Source: Lantana camara | Taxonomy: Eukaryota > Streptophyta > Magnoliopsida > Lamiales > Verbenaceae | Length of the DNA stretch: 64,000 bases | Reading direction: 5' to 3' | Assembly (NCBI GenBank): GCA_037501455.1 | Contig: CM074864.1 | Location: 26,096,001-26,160,000, forward strand | In this document: in pieces, positions 1-12,957 of the stretch | Layout of the letters: every line of letters begins with the position of its first letter | Position numbering within the stretch: the first letter of the stretch is position 1 | Position numbers and translations under genes: made by a program | The notes under the pieces: generated by a model | Told to the model about the DNA's origin: nothing | Database searches by the model: none | What the model saw: the letters and a program-made list of their open reading frames with translations, nothing else

Positions 1-312
1 CCACTCTTGGTTTGAAGTTGTTTGGAGTTCTGGGGGAAACCGGCTATAGTGGCAAAAGAAAGACGTTATGGACTTTGTGTAGTAATGTCTGTGTGCCAAC
101 TGTTGAGAATTCTCTAACTACTCCCGAATCTTTATTTGGGAAGTGGGGGCAAACGACTAGGACTTTGTGTCCGGTTCGCCATTTAAGGGGATAGGATCTT
201 GAGATGTGTGAGATCAGAGTGGCGTAGCGGAAGTGTGGAGTTGGGTTGTCTTCGGAGCCGTTCAATATTCCCTTTAGGACCTGAGGACAGGTCCTTTTGA
301 AGGAGGGGAATT
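1..312 (+). mobile_element. LARD E, 3' end of the internal region
   Basis: This stretch lies directly upstream of the LTR that starts at 313 and ends in a purine-rich tract (299-310), so it reads as the last part of the interior of an LTR retrotransposon whose 5' portion lies outside the window. No open frame here resembles a retroelement protein. It has several short self-complementary stretches, such as a GGAC/GTCC hairpin near 152-172 and the pre-PPT hairpin at 276-295. Assignment rests on position and on matching architecture in elements A, C and F. Confidence 0.7.
276..295 (+). other. Pre-PPT hairpin of LARD E
   Basis: AGGACCT, loop GAGGAC, AGGTCCT: a perfect 7-bp stem with a 6-nt loop, a few bases before the polypurine tract (299-310). 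The same structure with different stem bases is found at the equivalent place in A (5760-5777, minus), C (16118-16135) and F (59941-59959). Confidence 0.75.
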
Positions 313-3300
313 TGTAACATCTCGCTCGTCCGGCCGTACATGTACGCTTTAACGGGACTGTTATTTATGCTTTCTAATTCTCTATTTATGCAATTCCTCG
401 TTATTTTAATTGTTACATGATTATTTGAATTAATATGAAATTAATTGTTTATATTATGAACTTTGAATTTTAACGTTTAAGTTTACATGCCCGTAATTTG
501 CTCGTTTTGTGCCGGAATCCAATTCCGATTTTTGTGAAATTTTGATATGTATGATATATTGAGTTATGAACGTGTTTGCATGCTCGTTTTAGGTTTTTGG
601 GTTCGTTTGTCGAGGTTTTAAACCTTTATTACTTGATGAGGGGCTCGAGGGCCTAACTAGCTTTAGTGCACCTTGGGTTCCGGGCACCATAACCTGAGCT
701 CGGGAATTTGGATTCGAATTCCGGAAGAATTTCAGACTCATAACGAAGAAAGGAAACTCTTGAACCTGATTTGTTATTTTTCTAAGACCGGTTGGACCCC
801 CTTTTTTCGCCCGGAATGAACAGCTCGAACCAAAGTAGCCTTCTTTGACTAATCTTACACTTGTGGGCCCAATCTAACCATACCTAAGCCTTAAACCTCG
901 GTTTATATGACCATGATTCACCTCTCGCTCTCCCTTATCAGCTGAATTTCGAACCACACACCCCAAGGAGAAGGAAAAGCTGCTGAAAATGGAGAAAGGA
1001 AAGAAGAAAGAAAACCGCTTCCTCATGCCTTGTGATTTTGGAGCCAAATCTTCTCCATACTTCTTCATATCTTAAAGGTATGTATATTTTCGAATTCTCC
1101 TTGATTATATGATGATTTTGATCGATGAATTTCATGTTATACTTGATATTTAAGTTGAGTTTGGGAGATGGCATGAATAGGAAGGGTTAGAGGTCATTTC
1201 TTGCTCTTATGCCGTAGCTTGAGTTTGGGACTGATTTGATGCTTCTTTGGTGATTATATGAACTTCTGTTCTTCCATTTTTAATATATACTTCATTCTAG
1301 ATGTGTTAGAGTTGTTTTTTCTTTGATAACTTGGTTGAAACTTTGAGTTTCTGGGAATGAAAACTGGAATTTCCGAACTGCTCTCCCTGTATGTACTGTC
1401 GTCATGTTTTTGAGATGTGTTTCATTAATTCTTACCTCCAATTTCATGTATTCATGCATGGTTATGTAATATACGTGTTGCTCATTGAATATGTTCTATT
1501 TTTCCCTGATTTCATGCCTCATTTCAGCTGTATATAGGAGTTAGAACATGACTTGTTTTCACACTTCTCTTGCAACGGTTTTTGTGTGGCTGTTTTGGTG
1601 CTCAAATTCTGATTATATGAACCTGTTTTGCTTCCATTTTGATATATAATACTTGGTAGATGAGTTATGGATAGATTTCCTTTGAAACCCTTTAATGAAT
1701 TGGTAAGGTTTGAGCTTGGTAAACAACTGCAAATTTGCTCCCCTTTCAACCGAACTGCTGTCAGATTTTTGTGCTACATTTGTTGATTTCTTGAGCTCTA
1801 ACTCATGTGAAATTGCATGAGCATGAAGTACTTTAGTTGTTCTACATGTTAGCTATGTTCCCAAGCTTTTATCCTCTGTTTCAGCCCCATATTTGGAGAT
1901 TATGGCCTGCTTGCATTCATGTCCTTTATTGTTTCGTTTTCTTGTATGATTGAGATCAGTTTTGTTGCTGCGTGTTAGGGCCTGATTACATGACGATTTG
2001 TTGTTCATTTCATGCATGTTTTATGTGTCTTTGGTCTAAGAAATTACTTAAGAGCTGCTGCGAAAATGCCCTCCTTTGCCCATGAAAAAAGTTGTTGTGC
2101 CAAAAGTTTTTTTTTCGAAAATTTGAACTGGACACGGTCGTGTCCAGTTTGTGCTGAATCTTGACACGGCCGTGTAACAAGTTCGACTTGGGCATCTGAT
2201 TTTATCAAATTTAAACACGGCCGTGTCTGTTTCCTTTGCATTTTGGACATGGTCGTGTCATGTGTCACGGTGGAGCCCTGGGGAGTTTCTTTCATCGTTT
2301 TATTACTTTTAATTGCTTTCTCTCACCCCGTTTGTGACTTGTATGCACTATTAGCTTGATGTATTATGTGTTAATGTGTATTTTATGATTTTATGGCTTG
2401 ATTTGCTTTCTCTTTTCAAGTTATGAACTTATATGTGAAGTATGCTATTTTAACGTGCACTTATGACTTCGTGTCTCATTTGTATGCCTTGCATGATCAT
2501 TCCTTGTTCCTTATATGATATGAATGCTTCGATAACATGTTGTATGATATGATATGCTTGTTATATGAAAATTATGAATTCGTTTAATATGATTTATATG
2601 ACTTATGATTTGATATGAACTTGCATGCATTACATGTTAACTTCTTAAGCTTCATACGTATCACTTGCATTTCATGCACTTGCCGAGCGTCAATATGGTT
2701 CATTTTTTAGTCTAAGTTTGCCTCTTGTTCATTGTTTTGCTTTTAGGTTCGTTCTGTTGTTGAGGAGGAGGTTCTTTAGTTTGCTTTCGGTCCGTTTTGT
2801 TCGTTTTGGTTGACAAGGTGAGGTTTTCTCTACTTTTAGTTATTATGACCTAAAACCCTACTTGTATTTCGAACCCACATGCGACTTATATATGTATATA
2901 TATAGATATGTGTTTGATACGTATTTTGTGGGATTTGTCCCGTTTGTCATGAGGCTATGAAAAACGCTTTTATATGTACCTAAGCTCTATTTTCGTTTAC
3001 TTTGCAAAGCTTTGATATGAGTGTGTGTGTGTATAAGTGTGATATGACTGGTGTATAAGCTTTGTGTGATAAGTGTAAGTGTAAGTTTGGGCCCCGAAGA
3101 AGTGGTATGTGATCTCGGGTCGGCCATGGGGTCGTAGGGCTCTCTCATCAACAGGACTCCATTTACGGGAGACTTGGCTGAACCTCGGGAGTTCGAGGGG
3201 AAAGCGAGTTCTCTTATGCCGACGGGTGCATGTGTCATGGCCCGTCGAAGGAGCGGGCGGGATCCCCTGACTCAATAAGTTCTAAGTGTGGGGGTTGAGA

Positions 3301-4123
3301 GGGGCACCTCTCTTCCCCAAACGGTGTAGGGTTGGGATTGATTTATGATTCGTTTTGTTTTCGCTTCGCCTCTGCTTATGAAGTAAGTGGGTTGGACTTT
3401 GAACTTTCAGTTCGGTATGTTATGCTTTCGTTTATGGTTGTGAAATGGGAGTGGATTTCTAAACTGTAAAACTTGTTTGATTTTGGCCTTCGGCCTTAAA
3501 CTTCTTTCTTTATATATCTACTACCACGTGTTAACACGTTTTAGAAGGTAAAAACCACTCCCGGTTCATGAACCCTTTCAGTTTTGGATATGCTTTTTTC
3601 TCATGTATATGTACGTGTGTATGTGTTAGCCCCCTCACCAGTTTCTAGGACTGACCCTCGTTATTTCTCTCTTTTCCCCCCTTTTTTTGAGTTTGCAGGT
3701 ATCCGTTTTGTGGGAGTTGGAGCTAGACGGTTGTCTTTGAGTCGTGGTTGGGGATTGCTCGAGTCTCATGCCTTGTACTTTGTTTTCTTTATGTATTTTT
3801 CTAATTTTGAAATATGTATAATTTTGCTACTTAGTTCTGTCCTGGGATTTAGTTTTGTATATTTGCCTTGCATCTAAAATTGTATAGGTGTTATATGGAG
3901 AACAAGATATGATTTGTGCTAGCCCGCTTTGAGTTTTAAATTAATTGCTTCCGCGATTATGTTTCTTTCGCACTCTGAGTAGGGTCTAGACCACCTAGCT
4001 TAGGTTGGATTTTTGTTTGTCACCCGTTTGCCATGGCTTGATGCGTGGGCGGAGTTCCCATTTGGTTACACGTGTCGGGCTATGGTGCGGGGGATGGGGT
4101 GCCCTTCGCTCCGGGGAGTTACA
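313..4123 (+). mobile_element. LARD E, 3' LTR (3.8 kb)
   Basis: The repeat begins TGTAACATC right after a polypurine tract and ends GGGAGTTACA, giving TG...CA ends with a short terminal inverted repeat. The next five bases, tgcaa (4124-4128), begin sequence that matches the right LTR of element A at 23741 onward, so E inserted into the left LTR of A. Toward its 3' end it shares module order with the LTRs of C, D and F: a GTCAATATGGTTCATT-like block near 2690, a GC-rich island at about 3090-3320, and a GGGTCTAG...CGTTTGCCATGG block near 3980. No coding capacity was recognised. The 5' LTR is outside the window, so LTR divergence cannot be judged. Confidence 0.8.
2126..2259. repeat. Cluster of ACGGCCGT-type palindromes in LTR E
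   Basis: Four short palindromes lie within about 135 bp. At 2126-2149, arms AACTGGACACG and CGTGTCCAGTT flank 2 nt. At 2164-2175 and 2215-2226 there are perfect ACACGGCCGTGT copies. At 2246-2259 there is GACATGGTCGTGTC. They stand out from the AT-rich LTR. The LTRs of C and I have comparable clusters with other sequences. Confidence 0.8.
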
Positions 4124-4128
4124 TGCAA
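4124..4128. repeat. Right target-site duplication of LARD E (tgcaa)
   Basis: These are the five bases after the CA end of LTR E. The uninterrupted copy of A's LTR reads ...acaca-tgcaagg at 23736-23747, which places the insertion exactly before this pentamer. The left copy is outside the window. Confidence 0.6.
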
Positions 4129-5741
4129 GGTTATAGGTCGTTTATAAAGGATAACCCTCACCTCCAAGTGAAAGAAGGACCAAGAGAAGAACCATGAAAC
4201 TGGAAAGTCTCCATCGAGGAGATCACTGTGCAAGAAGGGCAATGACAATATACTCGTGAGACAAGACTCAAATGAACCAATTAGAACGTACGGAAAATGC
4301 TCATGAATTGGTGAACGTGTCATGGTATGATTCAATATGCAATTAATCATAAATATTTCATGAAATGGTGTGATCGTGTTCATATGCTCAATTACTCAAA
4401 CGAATTCAGTTCATATATAAAGCACGAGTTCAAACAATCAAGTATAAGCAAGTAAGGACTAAGGAGAGTCAAATAATAACATATTATCAAGTAATTAAGC
4501 ATACAATTCATATAAATCACATAGGAGAGCTAAGGGAGTGGAAGCAACGCAAGAGGAAAGGTTTTGGCCAAGTTTAGGAAAAGCTGACAGTTTTTTGAAA
4601 TTACGCGTGTTGTAGAAAAACGGGAATATCTAGAGTTCTAGAAGTTGGAATTGGGTTTTGTTTGTTGGATAAGAAACTAGACAAATATAACTTTAAAATG
4701 GTATATGTCTCGAATCGTGGTTCAAAGGGAGGTGAAAATGGCATAGACCCGAAGTTGGATGAATGCAGATTCCCGGTGAAGTGGCGAGACCAAAAAGAAT
4801 TGATTATACCTCACAAACTAGAAATGAGATTGAGGTGATTCCAATTGGAGGAAGATCTAGACTTCAATAGGTTTAGGTGGTTATAAATGTCAATCGGAGC
4901 TCCCCCCGAGCTGCAACTCTAAGTTCCGCCTTCAATGGCGAAAAACACACCCAAACACACACAAGCACCACACCACAACCCAAAATCACACAATAATCAA
5001 GCCACGAGACGTATATAATATATAGATCATGTATTTGCAAGTTAGAGCTCGTAAAACGGGCTAGAACATGTCAAACCCCGACTCCCTACACTATTCATCA
5101 TCTTCCTCTATTAGCACATAGCCAAGGATTCAAGTTACAATATATACGTAGAATTGAAGCACGTAACGAGAGGAAAACAAATCTTACTTTAGGTTGTTGA
5201 TCGGACGGTTGGATCTCGAGAACTCGAGCTCAAAGGTTCATGGCCAAAAAGGGGAAGAATTCTTCTCCTTCTCTTCTTCCTTGGCTTGAACGTGGAAAAT
5301 GAAAGAGGAAGGAAGACTTGGCTCCTTTTTGGGGCTGAGTTAAACTGGTCGGATTATGCAAGTAGGGTTGAAAGGTATCCGGTCCATTTGGATCGGATTT
5401 TAAAATGGTAGGGTGATCAAATGGATTAGAAATTAAAAGGTTAATTTATTGAATCCGGATCATCGAAACAAACTCAATGTGAAGGTTGGAATTCGAATTC
5501 GAATTCCCGAGCTCAAGGTAGCCACAAATGGCCCCAAAACACCTTAATTAAGATCAGGTCCTTAACGAGCAATTTTTGGACAATTGATTCCAAGAACAAT
5601 TTAAATAAATTCTAAAGCGCTCGTAATTAAATGGAGTTACACGTTGACACGTAGGCATGCGATTCACTTAAATCACGTAAATACTGAATTAAACTCTCAC
5701 GTGACCCCGTACCTGGCTTGTCGGAAAAACGGGGTGTCACA
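4124..5741 (-). mobile_element. LARD A, left (3') LTR, part
   Basis: This aligns by eye along its length with 23741-26625 (leaving out insertion I). Read on the minus strand it starts TGTGACACCCC at 5741. The rest of this LTR should lie beyond element E, outside the window. Near 4890-4920 it lacks the segment of about 190 bp that holds four GGTAACGGG repeats in the right LTR. Confidence 0.8.
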
Positions 5742-5777
5742 ACCTCTCCCCCTTAAGAAGGACCTATCCTCAGGTCC
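5742..5777 (-). other. Polypurine tract and pre-PPT hairpin of LARD A
   Basis: On the minus strand, GGACCT, loop GAGGAT, AGGTCC (5777-5760) is followed by CTTAAGGGGGAGAGG and then the LTR start TGTGACACC. The purine run is the expected plus-strand primer. The hairpin is the A version of the structure shared with C, E and F. Confidence 0.75.
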
Positions 5778-8348
5778 ACTGCCTCGAGTACTCGACTCTA
5801 AGTAAAACCTCTCCGTGTTCATCCCACGCGGGGTTCGCAACATCCCCACTGGAATTAGTTCGAAAAGGGGTCTTCTATCACCTCATCAACTTCACGGATT
5901 GAAGTTGGTTTCTTGAACAACTATTAGCTTCTAAACATGGTCTCCAAATACCAGTTGTTGAAACCGTTGCACGGTATGACCCTCGTCTCACTGAGCAGCT
6001 AAAGGATTCGTTCACTCTGAAAGCGATAAATAATCAACAAGCAACACACACAATAATAAAATAGAAGAATTCGTGATGTACGTGATATGGATGCTTTAAC
6101 GTGCCGTTCACCGTTGCTTTGAAATCTTTCATGAAATGATCCGGTCTGGCACTTGATTCATTATTGGATTTTCTTTTGCTCGTAGTGGCAAGCTTTGAGG
6201 TTCCACGACGTGTCGATATTACAATAACCACCCGGTCCCATCCTTGATCCGTTTTCTTTCTTTACCGAACTCTACGGTCCAAAGTCCCACGATTAATCCT
6301 CGTATCCTTATTAAATACCCTCCATCGGCTACTCGAACTTATCCTTAATGGTTCGGACACTACCTCAAACCTTATTAACATTCTCGGCTTATCATGGAAA
6401 AACGATTGATGTGCCAATATCCCATCTTGTTTAGGTTATGAGCTTTCCAAATTATTCTACTTCCAACACTCGATTGAATTGACTCTCAATTTGTCGGTTG
6501 TTAAGAATAGTGATTGACTCAACTCCTCTTATTCACTACTCCCCTTATCAATTCCTGTAAGTCCTCCATAGCTCCATCATCAAATAGCTTAAATCGGCAA
6601 TCGAAATTATCCTCGATCTACCCGTACCCGGCCTTGTCATTTCAAATCCCAATGAACTCCTTAAATCTATATCTTCATCTCTCGGTCACTTATTCTTTCC
6701 ACTATCCTCTTAGAAACTTTATGCTCGTCGATCTTGGGAGATTAAGTTCGTATTGATCCCATAGCAAAGCCGATCAGGTAGACTTTTTATCCACGGTCAC
6801 CATCGATCCTCCCTTACCTTGTATTGTTGATTCGATTCCCGACTACTCCTTAAATTGCACTTCTTCACCTCTAAACACATATCTCTCCCTCCAGCCTTGA
6901 CATTCATTTTCAATACCACGTTTCAATATTTGGTTTGTTATACTTGGTAACCTGCTCGGTCTTCCCCTCTCTGTCTAAAGATCTTGTCGAGTGCTAGCTC
7001 TCCCAATTCATCTTGTGCCTCTTTTGTAGGATCCGGTTATTTGTTCACTCTTACATTTCCATTGTTCCTTCTAGCAGCGATCCATTTTGGCATAACCAAG
7101 AATTATTGATTACCTTCCGGTCATGCTCTCCCCCTTAAAAGCTTCTATCCTAATTCCTTGAACTCGTTCTAATGCTTCTTGACTTCGCTCCCTCTGTGTA
7201 AATGGTCCTAGCTAAGCTATTTATCCGGTAATCTTGACCATATCCACTTTGAAGTGATTAGTAGCGATAACCTTCTACCTCTTTCGTTCCCATCCTCTGA
7301 CTTTAATTTCTGAACCTCGATATTCTCTCTTTATTCCTTACCTAACAATTGCATCTTGAAATTCTTCTTATCTTGATTAGGAGATAACCCGGTTGAGATG
7401 ACACTCAATGTACAGAGTGAAGAAAATTCCCTATCAATTAGACACTGAATAATGCATGATGGGTTAAGATGCCGATGCATGTCCCATTTAATTATGCAAC
7501 AAATTGGAGCAATCATAACAATTAGGGATGCGCGCACGCATACATACAAAGGAATTAAATAATTGAGTATAAGGTATTGTGCACGTGCGATGAATGCGTT
7601 GAAGCTGTCACCATGGTGGTAAGCTTTTAGCTCAGCAACTTGACCTCGTTTCTCTAATCACGAGCTTGCTTTGACTTATTGATCATTCCTCGTTTTTCCC
7701 ACGGTCTTCAAGATTTCTATGAATCTTCGTACAACAACTTGTATTTTCCACGGTCCGGGATTGTAATTTCTTGATCCCCAAATTCTTATACATCCATGGA
7801 ATCAGCTTCCTGATTTCTTCTAGAGAATCAACCCGTCAATGTTACCCAAATTCCCTTCCAAGATTGATCCCTAATGTTGTCACCTCTATTGAAGTCCCTT
7901 TGATGTACTCTTCACGAATCCAAATCGGTCATTTGATCTAGCCTCTAATTGCTTGCACTTGAGCACATAATTTCACTCTAGGAACTTTTTGCCTTTCTTT
8001 ATCGTTTCCATTTGTTGCTCTATCTCTCCAATTCGACCATGTTGATAGATTTCTCTTTAACTCTTTCAATCTAACTTCTACCTTATTCAAAGTCCGAAGA
8101 ATCGTAATTCGAACTCTTCTTTACTCGAAATCCAAAGCGTCTCAATTCACCTATTCTTCTCCCACTTAAGGATTCTTTTTCTCCTCCATTAAACTCGTTC
8201 TTCGCTTCTTGGATTCAAGACTTCCAACCTCTATCATCTAGTCTCCTCATATAAGCGGTTCCAATCAGGTCATGTATCCAGTAGTAACACGCACATCCCG
8301 AGCTAGACGATCCCGTTAAGCAGCTTACACATTCTTCATTGCTTGTCA
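5742..8348 (-). mobile_element. LARD A interior, 3' part, non-coding
   Basis: About 2.6 kb, pyrimidine-rich on the plus strand and so purine-rich on the element's sense strand, like the interior of C. Many stop codons occur in every frame, and no zinc knuckle, DSG, YVDD or integrase motif was seen. It ends at the tgtca duplication (8344-8348) where LTR B begins. Confidence 0.65.
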
Positions 8349-8931
8349 TGTTGGAAAACACGAATCAGAAAGCAGCGGAATTTAAAATTTTTTCCAACAA
8401 AAGGATCTTGAACTCGCAATCGTGTATCCAAATTCGTAAAGATAGAAAACTTACTTTTCTTTTATTCTTTCTTGAAGCGTTTCAAGCCACCCAAGAACGC
8501 TCTTCTCGCGGCTTGACAACCCGTCCCTCGAAAGTCTCTTTCTACTTCAAAATCCATTATCGGGATAGCAATCCACACCAACCTAGATTCAATTCATGTT
8601 AGAGATGTTCTTAACAATATAACATAAAGAAAGAAACATGAAACGAGAAAAGCAGGATTGAAACTCCCTTCGAAAACCAGTTTTGCGAAAGTAGAAAACT
8701 GCCAGTCACAAAACCCTCGTGAAAAAATTCATCCTTCAGGATATGGACGAACGGTTTTCGCCATCTTCTTTGGTTCGATTTTTTCATTCGCTTCACGTCG
8801 GGTTCAGAATCGTTACATCATCCCTTCTGATCGTTTTGCTTGATCCCCACTTTTTGGTAAAGCTCGAATCTTCAAAACTTCTAACTTGAAGCTCTCTAGA
8901 GATAGTCCACCAACTTGGCTACAATCTAACT

Positions 8932-8936
8932 AGTAA
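8932..8936. repeat. Left target-site duplication of LARD C (agtaa)
   Basis: The pentamer agtaa precedes the TG of the 5' LTR and is repeated exactly at 20156-20160 after the CA of the 3' LTR. The same point joins the two halves of LTR B. Confidence 0.9.
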
Positions 8937-11900
8937 TGTAACGCCCCAGTTTTTCAGTAATAATAATGTGACGTATTTGTTTATAAATTGCGTAAATTAA
9001 TTATTTAATTATACGATTAATCGTTTATAAATGTTCATATTTGATTTAAACTATAAACTATTGTTACTTTAATTTAATTCATTTTATTCTACTTTGATAT
9101 TTAGTGTTTAATTTCTTAATTAAGGTTTCATGTTACCTTAACTGTTTCGGTAATTCTGTTAATTAATTTCAACATGTTATTAGTTGGCTCTAAATTCATT
9201 TAATATGGAATTTAAGTTTTACTAATTCATTTATAACAATATGAATTCGTTCATGCGCATGAGTGTTCTATTTGTGCTTTGTTCATATATGTATTGATAC
9301 CGAAATGTCGTGAAAATTTAATATGTTGTAAATATGTGTGTTATGAACATGCCTGTATGCTCGGTTTATGTTTTCGGATTCATTTGACGTGTTTATGAAT
9401 TTAATTTTGATTGTGGAACCAAGTCGGGGGCTAACGAGCAATTAGCGCACCCTTGGTTCCGTGCGTGATATCTTGAGCTCGGGAATTCGGATTCGAATTC
9501 CGTCAACTCCGTTGCCTTCGTATCGACGATTCGGAGACAATGGAACTAGCCTCATACCTTTTTGGAATCATTAAGACCTTCGAAATCCAACCGTAACGGA
9601 CAACTCGTGCAAGAAGAGCTCCTTTTGTTGACTAGTCTCCTTGGTGGGACCCTTTTTACTTAACCAAACCTAACCAAAGATTAACCATGACTTGTGTACC
9701 TTGGGTTAAGCCTTTTTATTCCCCTTTAGCTCTGAAAAACCGAGAGAAATATCTCCCTTTTCTGCAGCTACTGATCGAGAGAGAGAGATAGAGGAGAAGA
9801 GAGGAAAACTTGGCCAATCTTGTAATTTTGAGCTCAAACCACTTCCTTCTTTCATCAAATCTTCAAGGTATGAATATTTATGTCTTCTCTACTCTATTAT
9901 GCTTGATTTCATCTATTTACAACATGATTTGGATCAGATTTGGTTAGGGTTTGAGTGTTGGGTTTTGTATGAACTTTTGGGGATTTTTGCTCTTGTGACC
10001 TATTTGCTTGTGTAGCTGATTTCCTTGCTTGTAAATGAGTATATGAGCTTGTTTCTTGGCTTATTTCTTTCCTAACTGATAGTATATGATGTTAGGAGGA
10101 TTTCTTCTCTTGCTCCTTTTATAAAATTTTGAGATATGGAGCTCCAAACTTGATGATCTAATTGATTCCCCTGTTTTTCGAACTGCTGTGTGAAATTTTG
10201 TGTTGTTGCTTGATCAAATGGCCTCCATTTCGTGTGAAATTGCTTGGAGTTGATGTACACTCATTGTTATATATGTTAGCATTCATGTTTCAAGTATTTG
10301 GATCCATTTGAAGCCTCAAAACCGAAATACATGGCCTGTTTTTATGCATGCTCCATGACAGATTTGTTGCTGTTGCCTATGTGTGGTTGTTGGTCACCCT
10401 AATGTGCTTTAAATTGTGCCATTTTGCATATATATGATGTATATTAGTTGTTTAGTATGTTAGCATGCATTCCCCAAAGTTTCAGATCCAAACTCAACCC
10501 CTAAGCACTTGATCAAGGCATGATGGAATCATTAGGGCTCATATGTGCGATTTTGGCGACCCAGTTTTGTTGCATGGATTCAATGATCTTAACGTGTGAT
10601 TTAGCCTTTTCACTCTAAATAAAAAATGTTCATAATATGCCAAATATGTTGTATATTAAGTTTCAGAGCATTTGGAGTTCATTTGGTATGTTTTTGGATT
10701 GAGTTTGTAAGGGTTCAGTTTTTGCCGGTTTAACTTTGTGAACGGTTTTAGTTCTGTACCGTGACACCCCCGTGTCTCATTTACTCATAAGAGTGAGACA
10801 CGGGCGTGTCACACCTTCTGGGCAGCTCTGTACTGAGCCACGCCCGTGGCTCAGTTTGGCTAAGGGAGGTGACACCCCCGTGTCCCTTCCCCTGCGCAGT
10901 CCGTGTTGCTTCCTTTTCGGTTTTTGATTTGTTTCACCTCTTGAATGGCTTTATCTCCTTTTGTGTTGAACTAGGAACTTGTTTTAATATGTGTTAGGAG
11001 TATTTTGGTTTAATTTCATGGCATTTGGATGTGTTATAGGCATGCTTTTATTTAATGCCGTTTATGTGTGTTTATATGTCGCTTATGAATCGCATCACTT
11101 ATTTTCTATATCATAAGACTTCTTCTTGTTGTCAAACCTTGGATATATGCTATGTTATGTAATATGAGGTATGTGGTAGCATTATGGAAGAGCTTGAACA
11201 TGTTCTATGCTCCTATTTGAGTTCTTGAAATAAATTGATTGGGAATATGAATTGAATGATAATGAATGAATGAGTGAATGACTTGGATATATAGTTAAAT
11301 GCCTTAATAATGCACATGAACATTTCATGACTTAATATGATCCTTATGCCTTCATATCATGCTTGAGCATTGCCGTGCGTCATATATGGTCCATTTAGAG
11401 TCTTAAGGCTCACGAACACGTCTTGTGGTCTTTTGTACAGTTTATCTCCAGGGTGGAGAGCTTTTGATCGTTCAGGCACTTGGTGCTCGATCCTTGTTTC
11501 ATCACGGTTCAGGTGAGGGTGGTTTTCGTTTTAGCTATGTAACAAACCCTACAACCCTTATGTGAAAAGCTTTGGCCAAAACCTTATGATTTTATATATA
11601 TATGGTTTTCAAATGAAGTCATCGAGTAAATTCTTCTGAATTATACGTATGAGCGTATATAAGCCTAAAAATGGTTTTGTATTGAGGCTATGCTCCAAAC
11701 CGTGTGTCTTCATGCTAGCTACGGATTAGGGTGACACGGAGAGGTACGTATATAGCATATGCCGAATTATACGGTAAGGTATGATTTCTTATAGTATGTA
11801 TCATACGTATGAATTGATATGTTTGGCGAGACACATTTAGGATTTCTGATTTCTCGGGCCCCGGGACTTGGTATATGTGGCTAACCGAGGAAGCAAGGGC

Positions 11901-12937
11901 TGACGGGGATCCCATATACTAGTCCCAACCAAACTACGGTGATACCGGCCCTCGCTAGGAGATTTAGCGGGGAATGGGAGCTGAGTGCCTTTGGGGGAGT
12001 CATGAAACCCCATTGGCCTATGTCTGAGGTGGTCGGGTCTTGCTAACCCGTCCACCACCCGGAGGAAGAAGGTTGGTTATGATTTACGTCTTTTCTTATA
12101 TATGTTATGTTATGATTATGCACCGTGCGGGAAGGCCGGGACACGGATTGCCCAAACGATTATGATTTATGATATATGGTCTGCATGTATTATGATATAT
12201 CGCATGAACACCTAATCAACATACTAATGATATTTGTCGTACACGGTCGGAGTTTGGTTGGAGATTGTGCACGCTCACTCGCCGAGCCTTATATTTATGT
12301 ATGATTTATGAGAGTAATGAATTTAATATGAATTAGTCGTAAAAGTCGAGCATTGTTTACCTATTCTCTTGCCCTTTTTGGGAACTAATTCCAAATAAAA
12401 CCTTGTTCGGAATTTATGACTTGCATGTGCATGTTTTATATATATATTTATCGCTCCTGCTCACTCAGTCTTCTAGAGACTGACCCCTTTCCCTCCCCAT
12501 TCTTTTAGTGTGCAGGTTTGACCTTTGGAGTTTCGGGCTAGGCGGAGGTGTTGGAGTCTTTAAGTTGGTCGAGTTAGGTTAGGGGAGTCCCTGCATTCAT
12601 TCATGTATTGGATTTATGTTTGATTCGATTCTGTAGTTCCGAACTTGAATATTTATGTAATTGTTATTGAATTGACTTTACTGGGTTTTGCTATGTTTTA
12701 AAAAGAGGCCTGAAGAGCCCAAATTCTACTTATTGTTGGTATGATTGAACTTTGGCTTTGCTGCATTATATTTTGTGGATTGGTAAGCATTGCAGGGTCT
12801 AGCTCCGCCTGGCTTAGGAAGGCTTTTATGTTTGTCTCCCGTTCGCTATGGTTTGACATGGGTGCGGATTAGCTGTTTCGTTACTCGTGTTGAGCCATAG
12901 TGCGGGGGATGTGGCGCCTCACGTGCGGGGTGCTACA
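8937..12937 (+). mobile_element. LARD C, 5' LTR
   Basis: Runs from TGTAACGCC to GGTGCTACA, followed by an 8-nt spacer and the primer site. Internal landmarks are: a CT/GA-rich stretch near 9775-9805; the palindrome cluster 10761-10884; a block near 11372 shared with D and F; a GC-rich island at about 11850-12075 that begins near GGGCCCCGGG; and a terminal block of about 170 bp conserved with D and F. Confidence 0.93.
10761..10884. repeat. Palindrome cluster with 52-nt hairpin in C 5' LTR
   Basis: At 10761-10812 two 19-nt arms, GTGACACCCCCGTGTCTCA and TGAGACACGGGCGTGTCAC (one mismatch), enclose a 14-nt loop. At 10832-10855 arms ACTGAGCCACG and CGTGGCTCAGT flank 2 nt. GACACCCCCGTGTC recurs at 10871-10884. 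The second palindrome has the same 11+2+11 layout as the one at 2126-2149 in E. Confidence 0.85.
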
Positions 12938-12945
12938 TCCTTAAG

Positions 12946-12957
12946 TGGTATCAGAGC
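12946..12957 (+). other. Primer binding site of LARD C (initiator Met tRNA)
   Basis: TGGTATCAGAGC, the usual plant PBS complementary to the 3' end of initiator Met tRNA, 8 nt after the 5' LTR. The spacer tccttaag is identical to that in element F. Confidence 0.92.

Noticed and set aside
10806..10997. Frames repeated at 18023-18214, and likewise 11715-12058 and 18933-19276
   Set aside because: Copies in the two LTRs of C. They overlap the palindrome cluster and the GC-rich island and show no protein features.
12946..12957. A tRNA gene at TGGTATCAGAGC (also 33656, 57574)
   Set aside because: Only the primer-binding complement is present, directly after an LTR; no tRNA body.
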